Shown: piece by piece, positions 23,595-34,100 of the stretch
How positions within the stretch are numbered: the stretch's first letter is position 1
Layout: every line of letters starts with the position of its first letter
Source of the DNA: Marchantia polymorpha subsp. ruderalis
Taxonomy: Eukaryota; Streptophyta; Marchantiopsida; Marchantiales; Marchantiaceae
Direction of reading: 5' to 3'
NCBI GenBank assembly: GCA_037833965.1
Contig: AP031355.1
Span: 17,571,501-17,635,500, forward strand
Length of the DNA: 64,000 bases
The notes under the pieces: generated by a model
What the model was told of the DNA's origin: nothing
The model's database searches: none
What the model saw: only the letters and a program-made list of their open reading frames with translations
Program-made: the position numbers and the translations under genes

Positions 23595-24718
23595 TGAATG
23601 AATAATCTCTATTTTGGTAAAAACGGAAACTATTATCAAAATTAAAAATGTTTTTTGGGTGAATCTTAAATTGTCATTAAAATGTTTGATGCAAGAATAG
23701 TAAGACAAACATGATATCATTTTGAAATTAACTTTCATGCTCTTTCTAATTGTTATGGAAAGAGAATTCATGTGGATGCAATGATACATAATAAAAATGA
23801 TCTAGCATTTGAAAATATAATAAATAACTTGTTTTCCCATTGTCATATTCAACATTCACACATGGTTTTTTTAACAATTTAACTATCTCACTATTAGAAA
23901 CAAGACGAATGTTAATAATGCAATGTTTGTATTTTAACATCATCACAAAAGCCAATTTACCTTCATGTTTTTAAAACAAATTTCATATATGTATATCTAT
24001 GGATTATTGACACTAACGCAGTTAAATGTATTATAAAGACTTGCATTCTCTACCTGCCTTTGAAATGTTGTTATTACCTTTGGTAATAAAGTAAGTTACA
24101 TGAAGTACTTCAAGAGTTGATAAAAATTTGGGTTTTTTTTTCTAATTCAATATTTATTTGAGTTTTTATTGGTGATAATCTGACAATTTGAAATGACCGA
24201 ACCGCAGTTTCTTAACTTCCTATTTAACGTGATTTTTATATTGTATATTCTACTATTGCAAAAATCATCTATTTAATGTTAATATAAATTTTTTATTTTA
24301 TTAATATAATTTAGGAAAAAATATATATTAATATTAAAATTCAATTATAAATTCTCTTCCAAGAGATAATAATTGAAGTAAGTAATTAATCTTTACCCGT
24401 AAATAAATTAATAATTAAAAATAAAAAAATTAAATATTTACATTTAAGAATAGAGCATTGTAAGCTCTATTCTTTTATCATTTATAATTTGAATTTTCTA
24501 CCATTAACACAAGTTTACGAAATGAATCTTCCAATTCTTAAATAATCTCAAATTAACTTTGTTTATTAATTTGCTGTACAGTAAAAGTTTAGATTAATTC
24601 GATATTTTTTTCAAAATATGCATGTGGAGAATTTTGTATATCGCAGGTCGAATGTTCCAACGATCGAAACTCTGCAATCAATTATTACGTGATGAAGTGT
24701 CTGCGTTACAGCTTGACG
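23595..24718. other. AT-rich DNA without recognised features
   Basis: Very AT-rich sequence between LTR copy 2 and the hairpin repeat. Only short open frames without domains are present. Confidence 0.5.
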
Positions 24719-24740
24719 ACAAACTCCTGCAGGAGTTTGT
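24719..24740. repeat. Perfect 22-bp palindrome
   Basis: The sequence centred on CCTGCAGG (ACAAACTCCTG and its reverse complement) is perfectly self-complementary. Its right half overlaps the first arm of the neighbouring overlapping hairpins. Confidence 0.85.
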
Positions 24741-24853
24741 GAAACTGGAAACACACTTGGTACCTCAAGTATGCGATTCCCTCGTCTCATCTAACCGATG
24801 TTTCCAGTTTCACGAACTACTGGAAATCCCGCCCGGTTAGATGAGACGAGGGA
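24734..24853. repeat. Overlapping inverted repeats A-B-A'-B' (repeat unit 1)
   Basis: Arm A 24734-24752 (AGTTTGTGAAACTGGAAAC) pairs with A' 24800-24818 with one mismatch. Arm B 24778-24796 (TCCCTCGTCTCATCTAACC) pairs perfectly with B' 24835-24853. The order A-B-A'-B' means the two stems interleave. The unit is followed by CATCTGATGA, CTCGAGAATTCGAAGTT and AGCAA, which recur after unit 2. Confidence 0.8.
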
Positions 24854-24904
24854 GTTTCATCTGATGAGTACTCGAGAATTCGAAGTTGTAAGCAATCTTT
24901 AACT

Positions 24905-25072
24905 TTAAACTTGGCACTGGTTACCTCAAAGTATAAATATCCCTCGTCTCATCTAACGGAGATTTCCAGGAGTTTGTGAAACGGAAATATCGGTTAAATG
25001 AGTCGAGGGAGTCGCATACTGAGTTACCCAGGCCGCATCTGATGACTGCTCGAAAATTCGAAGTTAGAAGCA
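24905..25072. repeat. Diverged second copy of the hairpin repeat (unit 2)
   Basis: It contains TTGG-ACTGGTTACCTCAA, CCCTCGTCTCATCTAAC (24941-24957), an inner GGAGTTTGTGAAAC, and a degenerate return arm GGTTAAATGAGTCGAGGGA near 24992-25010. CATCTGATGA and CGAAAATTCGAAGTT follow. Element order differs slightly from unit 1 because the GTTTGTGAAAC block now lies between the B arms. Confidence 0.7.
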
Positions 25073-26132
25073 AAAACACCGCACTGTATGTTGAAGCGCT
25101 ACTTCAACACCAGGTGGTCTACATCTGCCTCGAAGACAACGTCCGCCAACGAGAGGAGTATGGATAACACACTTCGACGGACAGAATTTGCAAGACGAGA
25201 TACGCCCACTTACAGTTTGCGTAGTATCAGCTGCCTGAGCTACACTGTTTCGATAAGAGAACCACAGTGACCCAATGCAGGTTTGAGAGGGTCTACGACG
25301 GTGTGGGTTCCGCCGTGCGATGGTTCGTATTACGCACACTCTCTAGAGATGCTGTACTGCGTCCCCTCAAATTTTTCTACAACCCAGGTCAACATGCATT
25401 AGGCCGCAGCCCATCCTTCCCAACCAACAGATGAAGAGAACGACCTTAGGCCGTTACATTCTGGAAACGGAAGGAGGAATGACCGACTGACCATATATTC
25501 AGCAATATTACCTGACGATCAAGTGCATACACTGGACACTTACTCATGTGAAATCGTGGGAAACCCATTCGCAAGAAGTTTTCTCATTTGTAGGTCTTGA
25601 TGATGACCCTAGTGAACTGGCTTCCAAGAACTTGTATTTACACATATGCACCAACTAGAAATGCTCGACGTCTAGAAATCCCAGGGTCTAAAATTTACAC
25701 TGTTCTCGAACAGGAGAGATCCCACCCAAGCACAACTTCAGTGAATGCAAAGGGTTTGATGTTGACTGTAGGGCACCCATATCTACGCTATGTACAATTT
25801 ACACCAAGCGAAACTGTTCATGGGTGACGCTCTTCGGCGTCCTATTCCAAATCGATTAGCGTTTCCGTGGTATCTTTTGGAGACCTTTCACAGCAGTCAC
25901 ACTGGTTCCAATTGCCCAGAATGCTGTGCTTGGTGGACGCCAATACGTGGAAACCCAGTACCACGTATGGTAGTTCTGCAATCCGAAAGATGCCACCTTG
26001 GGGAGGGGCTTTGCATTTGGTCGATACGATCGAGGGATTGGTACAGGCTTAGAGGAAGAGATTTGGTATATCCTCCGGCCTTTTTGAGAAGTGAGGTGTT
26101 CGAATTCCGTCATGTTCTATGCATGCAATCCG
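25073..26132. other. 3' flank of the TraB gene, no secure gene
   Basis: This stretch lies downstream of the TraB stop codon and probably contains its 3' UTR. Plus-strand frame 25790-26242 and minus-strand frame 26113-25856 overlap on opposite strands. The minus frame is rich in Trp and Tyr (NYHTWYWVSTYW) and could encode a C-terminal membrane extension of the TraB protein if an unseen splice joined it. I found no in-phase donor-acceptor pair, so it is not included in the gene. Confidence 0.35.
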
Positions 26133-29100
26133 TTAGCACTTCTCATTGTACTCGTGCCATAGTTGTTCTAGTCCATCAACATGAGCCAGTCCCACGACAG
26201 CGACGACCTTTCCCGGCAAGGATCGAAGTCTCTTCGCCATAATTTCGTTTCTGTCATCCACTAAAATCTGAAAAGTCCACAAAAGCCGAGCATTAGACTA
26301 CATTGAAATACCATATGGTCAATGACAAATTTCCTATTTCATGGTTTCTTTACCTATATTCCTGTCAATAATGTACAGCGTGAACCATTCGTTCTGTCAA
26401 TCTACAACAATTCCTATGAACCTCATCAACAACTTCCCACTGGTCTATATCTAACTACTGATCAGACTTGTTCCTTTCCCATAGGAATAACTTCCTTCAG
26501 CCAGAAAGAAAAACAACGTTACAAATATTACTCTTCTATGCTTACTCATCTACAGTTTGTGAACCCTCTTTCAGGCTGTGTAAGAATACCGCTCTGACAC
26601 GTTTCCCATCTCTACAGAGACTGCGCTCAGACGTCCGGTCTAAATTTACAAAGCGACTTAACAGTAGCTTTTCGTTCGTAACCTGTGGGCAGAAGAACAC
26701 AAATCCTGCACCTGACAGACGTAACATCTACACAACTTACTAGAAAACAGGATCGAATTTGGTGAACCAGTTTACAATGGTGGATTTACTCACTTTATGT
26801 ATATGTGGAGCTCCTTTCTTCATTTCCTCATTAAATCGCCTCACGACTCTTCGATCTCTGAATCGTTCAAATAATTCTGTCTTGGAAACATCCTGTCCCC
26901 TGCCAAGAGCTTTGGCCATGTCCGGCGGCATAGGCTGTCCGAACAACCTGAAGGCATCTTGCATTGACATGTTCAGGTCAAAGTCCCCCAAAAGCATAAG
27001 GGTTTTTTCAATTTCCTGATCTCCGAGCACAATTTCGGCTCCAACCCTTTTGCCTGCTTCCATGGCGACCTAGCAATCGAGATGAGTGACGAATGTCAGT
27101 AAAAGAGCAAAGTGACTTACAAGTATTCCAGATGAACGAGACGCACCTACCAGAATCTAAACAAAGTGTGAACGAAAAGATATAATTGGATGTGCTTGGA
27201 AAATTAGTTGCCAATACAGTAAATGATTCAAGCACGGTATTACGTACATTTGTGTAACGAAGGAGGTGCACTTTCACTTATCTCACATGATCGCACAGAA
27301 ATAACTCAAATGGTATATTCTTAAGCAGAACATCGGTTCTGCTAGGACGATTTAGATTATCTGAGCTTATATTATACCAAAGTTTACATACCTGTGGATG
27401 AGGTACGTGACTCTTTGGAAGGCGTACATGATGACAAGGAACCACAATAATCAAGATATTCCAGGTTCCATCTGGATGGAGTTCCCTCAATCGTCACAAT
27501 GAGTATTACCTACTATGAGCAACATAGTACCTGGAATTCTTGACCAGGATAGGAGCTGTGGTGAGGCTGCATTCTAGAAAGCGCGGCACCTAGCAGCCTC
27601 GCTCTGCCCTTCGTTAGCTTTTCGATAATGTGTTCGAGTAAGGAGATCTTCTTAATAGTTTTTCTCAGTTCTAGGCTATCGTATCGTTGTCTACACAGCT
27701 CCACCAGCACGTAGTTTGGCCGCACTTTTTCAATAATCTGCAGGCGAAATTACATAATCAGCTACTTCGACTCGCATCCGACCGGGTAAGTACCTCCAGC
27801 AACAAATCCGACTGCTTAAATCAAAATTTCACTGCTTTAGAGCTGTATGAAGTAGTAATATTAACAACATTCATCAAACATGCCCTTAGGACCATCTTAA
27901 TAAGCTCTTGGGTACTAAGTGTAAAACGCAGGGGCTGATACACTCTCTCTGGAGCTTGAAACTTTGAAAGAATTTTAGAGACTCGGCCGATCACTTTGTG
28001 ACCTCACACTCCTTGACTTCGAGGAGACTTTATCAGCACGAATGAGCTTCATGCCACGGGACTGTAAACGCGCACAGGATAAAGACATTCGGAGGAGTGT
28101 CGGAACATGGCATCCACATGACAACCCAAATTGGCATCAAGACTGAGTCAACGCAAGCTTAAGTGACAGAATGAATGGCGTACCTGCTGCACTTCTTTAA
28201 CGCTTTTCCTCGAAACATGGGAAGTGCCGACTATGTACACTTCGGCCCCATTCGAATAGTTCTTGAGCTGCACGACGCCCTCGTCCGTTTGATGAAATTT
28301 GCGAGCCATCTTCGCATCGGCTGCACTGGCAGAAGAAGTCGGCGACTCGACGTCGTCGTCGTCCCTTTCTCCCACCTTCTGCCCTCTGTCCTCTCGAATC
28401 GTGCGCCTGTCTTCGACTTCTCCTCCTCCTTCCCTCTCCTCTCCGTTCAAAAGAACACCTCCAAAATCGCTCTTTCCACCAGCCCTGTCGCTATCTTCTG
28501 CACAATCGTAGAGCTGGTAGACATTCACGCCGGCCGAAGGCTTGGGCCAGTTCGAGAGCTCGTAGAACTTGCCTTCGGAAGTAGGAATACTACTACTACT
28601 ACCACTCTCGGGCATATCGAAGCCTCCCTGTCGTCTCGCCTTCTTGATTCGTTCCGGATCGTCTTCAGCTCTTGCTTCCGAAGTCGATCGCTTGCGCGGA
28701 CCGATGGAAGCTCCCGGTCTCCAATTCTTCTTGGCGAAGAGAAAGTGGCCTACGGCGCACGATTGCAATGGCGTGAACCGCTTGCTCTGCTGCTGCTGCT
28801 GCCGCCGATGCCGAAGCCGATGCTCACACTGCGGCACATCTCGACGGGCCACGCGCGACGACCTCCTCGACCGAGCTCCCCGCACCGCCCTCCATTCGCC
28901 ACTGCGATCGCCGGAGTGCAGACTCCTGTGAGTGCGAGCCAGTATGTGACCCGTCTGCGGCTCAACAGGGCATCGGGGCCTGGCATTGCCAAAGACGGCA
29001 TTTCGGGGATGCTGCGGCGACTTCACCGCCCTCTCGGAGGCCAGACGAAATCCGTCCTGCGGAGGGCAGCATCGCTTCTCCCACTCCCTCTTGAGGTGCC

Positions 29101-29443
29101 GGCTGCTGTGATTGAGAACCTGGAGTTGGCGAACTCCGCGGGGCTGCGGCTTGCTGAACCACCGGAGCCTCGCGCTCGCATTGCAAGCGGCATATCGGCC
29201 GGAAGACGAGGAGGCAAAGCGGCAGGACTTGGAGATCGAGGCAGAAGCGTAGGACGAGGTCGAGGCCGAAGTCGAGGGGGCGGAGGCGCAAGGCGAGCGA
29301 GCTCGCGCTGCAGCGTTTGTCCGGTCTAGGGTTTTCGATCCGAGCCCGTACGAGGGTGTCGGTAAGGTGGGGCAATTGAACGAGATGAAACACTTGTCTA
29401 TGGGCAAAACGGACGTCGAAACGCCTGTCACCGTCGTCGTCAT
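26133..29443 (-). CDS. TraB-domain (PrgY/TRABD-like) protein, 5 exons
   Basis: Predicted 637-residue member of the TraB/PrgY family, whose fold is related to Tiki-type metalloproteases. Plant members include proteins placed at ER-mitochondria contacts; the role of this one is unknown. Exons on the minus strand: 29443-28184, 27737-27531, 27156-27121, 27069-26794, 26267-26133. All joins are phase 0. Family landmarks: EVYIVGTSHVS with the GxxH motif at 406-409; RPNYVLVELCRQR (Glu433); VGAEIVLGDQE (516-520); and VVAVVGLAHVDGLEQLW (His622). Residues 1-390 are Ser/Arg-rich, low complexity and GC-rich. The first 90 resemble an organelle transit peptide, but this is inference. Exon 3 is only 36 nt. 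Domain call is secure; the C-terminal end is less so. Confidence 0.85.
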
Positions 29444-30733
29444 GAGTGATCCTTTCTAGCGACTCCTAACTGACAGCTGATTCCACTGCCCGGCTGACCA
29501 CCACGTCGATTATGCAATTTCTCCCGCAGCTTGACTTTAAAACCACCTTCATCCCTTGCGCACCCTCGTCACCCCGCAGTAACAAGACCGACACCTACCG
29601 GTGTCAGTGGTCGGGGCCATGCTCCATTCTCGGCCCTGCTCCTGTTCCTGCTCCTTTTCCCGAGCTCGCAACCCCGTCTGCGCGCGAGCAGACAGGCAGT
29701 CGTCAATGAATAGGGTTGCGGAGCTGGGAATCGTTCATGGAGCCCAACATTCATCCATTCCCCATTCACGCAATCATGAAAGTACCGGATCGATGCGATG
29801 GCCGACGGAAGCGCGCACCCACTCGGGGCTCCTGCTGCGACTGCGACATGGACCGAACGACCCTAGCCTAGGTGAATCTTGCTTGAGAAATGCAGCACCG
29901 AGATGCGCTTTATCTGTTTCTCGTGATGAATCTCGCAAAAGTACATCATGACATAGCGTGAAGAACGAGGAACCTTCCGCGTCCCGGTCCCGCGCTGTAG
30001 ATTCGTTCTTTTCACCGCTCGATCGACGCAGAGCCGAGATCCGTGACCCCGTTCGCCCTCGCTCTACTCGTTCTCCACTACTGTATCCCTCTCCGTCTGT
30101 ATCTCGACCTCGTACATGCATTCACATTGCCTTTGTTCTCTTCTTCGAATCTGCGATTCGTCTCATGTCAGACCCGAGGATTGGACGGAACTGCGCGACT
30201 TTTGCAGAACGAAGACTCGTAACCTTAGGTCCTCGGGGAGTAGCTCGGGTTTGACCACTGCCCGATTACGAGAAGCTTCATCTGCTACGTTGACCCAGAG
30301 CTTCAAGGCCCCAGCAGAGTCACTGTTCGAGAAATGCATTTACGAGGCGGACGATGCCACGATTTATACCAATCCCCGCATCGCCGAAAATACCCTCCAC
30401 CGTCGGGAGGGGCTTCCGTGGCCAGCGACATCACACCCAAAAAAAGAATGCAGCGATGCCGAGCGGCCCTGCGATCTTCATCACCCCGACGAGGGAGTCT
30501 TCGACACTCCACATGCTATTGCGAGGCTAAAACCAAATTCTCTCCACATTTCTTGTGCGAAGTCCAAATCGATCGGGCCATTTGCGTCTTGATGGGAAAT
30601 ACTTTGGCGAGAAAATTTCGGGTGCACCGGCCCATTACACTCCACGCTATGATCGATTTGTTTCTTCTTTGATCGAGATCTATAACCCCACAATTTATCT
30701 TTCTTTGATCTACAAATGAAGCTGAAGCTCATG

Positions 30734-30765
<32 letters not shown>

Positions 30766-31130
30766 CAACGCACACACACTTTCCAGAAAAGTAAGGAAGG
30801 GAAGGGAGTTCAATTCACTGGAACTTGTGTCCACCCCGACCCCCATTGGGATCTGAACTGAACAAAGGGCTTTGCCTCATCCTCCTCTCCTCGAGCTCGG
30901 TGCTCAATCCCCGAAGGAGAGTATGGACATGGAAATGCTAACGGAGACGTCTCACTCTGCCTGTGAGCTTCCACGCGACGATGATGACGGACGTCGTACA
31001 CTTTTCGGTACACTTTTCGGACGTACTTCGTTTTCGGGCGAATGCTGTTTCTCGCCACATGTTCTTCTTTTTCTTCCCATACGAGATTCTATCGACTGTG
31101 ATGCGAAATTAACGTGTTCGAGCCGCCTAA
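29444..31130. promoter_or_regulatory. GC-rich upstream region of the TraB gene
   Basis: GC-rich sequence upstream of the TraB ATG with many overlapping open frames. The longest on the plus strand, 30116-30592 (158 codons), has no recognised domain and may be chance. A CT microsatellite lies at 30734-30762. The region likely carries 5' UTR and promoter, by position only. Confidence 0.35.
30734..30762. repeat. CT dinucleotide microsatellite
   Basis: About 14 uninterrupted CT units (GA on the minus strand), about 1.3 kb upstream of the TraB start codon. Confidence 0.9.
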
Positions 31131-31174
31131 TTGTGATGCTTTGAGTTCACATTTGTGAACTCAGAGCATTACAA
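31131..31174. repeat. Inverted repeat, 21-bp arms, 2-bp spacer, two wobble positions
   Basis: Arms 31131-31151 and 31154-31174 (core GAGTTCACA, spacer TT, TGTGAACTC) are reverse complements except at two positions. Both exceptions would be G-U pairs in plus-strand RNA. The architecture matches the hairpin at 11179-11222, though the sequence differs. Confidence 0.8.
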
Positions 31175-34100
31175 ATCAAGGAACCCTGAGGTAAATGGTA
31201 AATGGAGGCTTTTCACTCCATGCTTTCTATTCAGTTCAAGTCAGACAGTTCTGTCGACCACGTGGATGGAGTTCGATATTTCATTGAGTGGACGAGACGC
31301 GGTTTATTAGATTTCTCCTCGAGAAAATTACTTGATGGAACCTGCAAAACGCAAAACATGTCATTCCACCGTCCACGAGTTATATAGGAACTGGATGTCC
31401 AGAGCTCCTGGAACGTTGAGAAATCTTTTGAATGAGAGTTCAAAACTTCAAAAAGTATCAACTAGCCACTCACAAACACTAATTCTTGGGAATCGAAACG
31501 CTGAGAAATATCTTGAGTGACATTTCAAAACTTATCAACGAGTTCGTTTTGAGAATCGAAACGAATTTTGCGGACGAGTTCACAATTTTTGTAAATGCAA
31601 CAAGTTTTCCCAAGAACGAGTGGAGAAAAAGAGCGTGACATGAGTTTCATGACAATTTTATTATCAGATTGATTATTCTAAATTGCATTCCATAACTATA
31701 AATCATTTTAACATTATCGCGGAAACAATTCAGGTTGGTTGTTCTGAATAGCATTTCATTACATTGTCATAATATCTTCTCACAAAAACACTTCATACTC
31801 ATGGCCAAAATATCTACCACGAATATTTTGGCAATACCTCCTCTCCATCAACTGTTGGGTTACAAGGATACGTATTGGAACTAAAAGGCGTTGTGGTAGG
31901 TACTATAGGCCAAAATGAATAGTCTTAGGTCCCAATAAGTGTTTTGTTATGATATGGTAACATCAAATATAAAAAAAAATATCTCTATTCATAATTTGAC
32001 CGCAATTGATTGATAGTGGATGAGAATAAATCTTTTATTGTCAATAAAGATTTTCATTTCATGTTCATGTGGAAAGAGTTCATGATTGGGTTTATTGTAT
32101 GATTCCCAAATAAGCGATTTTAAAACACGCGGTGTGTAAAGTGTATTCTTTTCAAGTTGTCCTACTTGGAAACCTGATCTCATACAAATCAAGGACAGCA
32201 CATTGTATGCACCGCGATCCGATTATGCATTCCCATTAAAAATGGAAATGGACATCCATTCCACTTTTTATGGAACATCCAGAGTTCTAGGATTCTGATT
32301 ATTTAGTTTTAGATAAAGATAAAGACTTTAGATAAAGACTTTACTAAAGACTTTACTCGCGTCTGAGGAGCAAAATTTCGAGATTAATGTTTTATATTCT
32401 TCGATCATCTGTATGTGTTGACTTGCAAGAATATTCCTCAAACTGATGATGACTTTAAAATTAAAAAAAGTTCTTTACAATGAGAGCAACGAAAATACAT
32501 CGGTGTGTTACTGGAGACACTGGAGGATCCATCAAACAAACCAAGTACGCAGGTTTGATGAAGGGAGTAGAAACTGGCAACGTGTGAAGCTGGCCATGGC
32601 CTTTCCACATGCGTCCATCGTACTCCTAATCTCAAAGCTTGATCTTCACAGAAAGGATTCAACATGTGAAGGTTGTGACGTGCGCCACCAATAAAGATCG
32701 ATTCTGGACAACTCATCCATGCAGGAACAAGTTGTGCGTGAGAATTAATAGCAGGATTGTGACCGCGCTTGATTCAGGTCCGATTGCTCCACATCAATCA
32801 ATGAATCACTCCTCACATTTTGTACAGTACATGTTGTATCGTCTATTTAAGGGGTCCGGCAATATCTTCAGGTTTCCAAACTGAAAACGCCATCACGATG
32901 TGCAAGAATTCACCGATCCATCTTCCCCTGAATCATTGGGTGATATTCTCTCCTTCGAATTACAATCCCTTTACACTCTCAGTTCATCCATGAATATAGA
33001 CATTAACACTGCAAAGCTCCATATGGATGATGGTGGTTTTTACTAATAGCAGTACATTATGTTGTATGTGTGAAGAGTAAAAGATTTTTGTTAAGAAAGA
33101 GTTGTGTTTTTTATGAAAAATTCAAGAATTTTTGGTGTAAGTAAACGCTCTGATGATCACCATACGAAGCATTCTACATGAAGAGCGTCAATCAATCATA
33201 ATACTATAATATTTCTCAATTCAATAATAGAATGTATAACCTACATATACGTTTGAAACAATCATGGTGGATTTTATTGTACATAACATGAAATGTTTAC
33301 AAGAGCAAGTGATCCTGATTTCTTCTCATAAATAACTTGCACACCTTGTTTCTTACACGTCTGCCCTCCACAACAAATTGTCAAATTTTACAACCAAGTG
33401 GATAAACTCATGTATTATGTAACCAGTATCCGAAGAGTTAATCATACAACATGTATTTTTGTTTCAATTTCACATTCATCCACTAAATGGTAATTCATTG
33501 TATATTGCGCAACCCAAAAATACATGCACATGGCATGTACTTATAGTTGAAAGTGTAGATAATAGAAAGATCCATTAGATAGATCAATATGATAGATTGC
33601 AACCCATAATCACCATGGGAAACTTGATTCACTAAATATTGAAGATTTGGACCAGTACACGCCAAGTCCATCTACCAACTGGTAATGATGGTAGAAGAAT
33701 TGCTCGATCACGACAAATCTAAATTTGCGGAGAAACTAAAGCACTTGATTGCTGGATACTATTTTACTTACTCACTCCACGTCAAGTTCACAGAACCAGC
33801 GCAAGCCACGTCACCAAGCTGGAGAGAAATCGCCATGCAGGTGGATTAGAAACTGAGCACAAACAATGATGAGGTCTATCGATTTTGCTTGATTATTTGG
33901 CTCCACATTATCAATTATCAGTCATATATAATTACAAAAATCACCTAAATATTATCCAATGTAATCAAATCCATAATCTGCTAAATATGTTCAAAACTTT
34001 ATCAATGAAGAGGCTTGATATATGACTCATCTAAAAATAATAAAATTATACTATCGTTGCAACATGAAAAACTTGACTATTTTGGTTGGAGATGAAATAC

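Noticed and set aside
26542-26727. Possible extra TraB exon on the minus strand with a good acceptor (TTCTGCCCACAG|GTTACG) and a donor (GATGA|GTAAGC)
   Set aside because: Its donor phase does not match the next exon; joining it puts TAG in frame. Direct joining of 26794 to 26267 keeps frame and gives a family-like sequence.
28175-29329. 384-codon plus-strand frame
   Set aside because: It is the mirror of the GC-rich first exon of the TraB gene; the minus strand carries the recognisable domain.
30116-30592. 158-codon plus-strand frame upstream of the TraB gene
   Set aside because: GC-rich DNA gives long chance frames; no family recognised and no splice chain.
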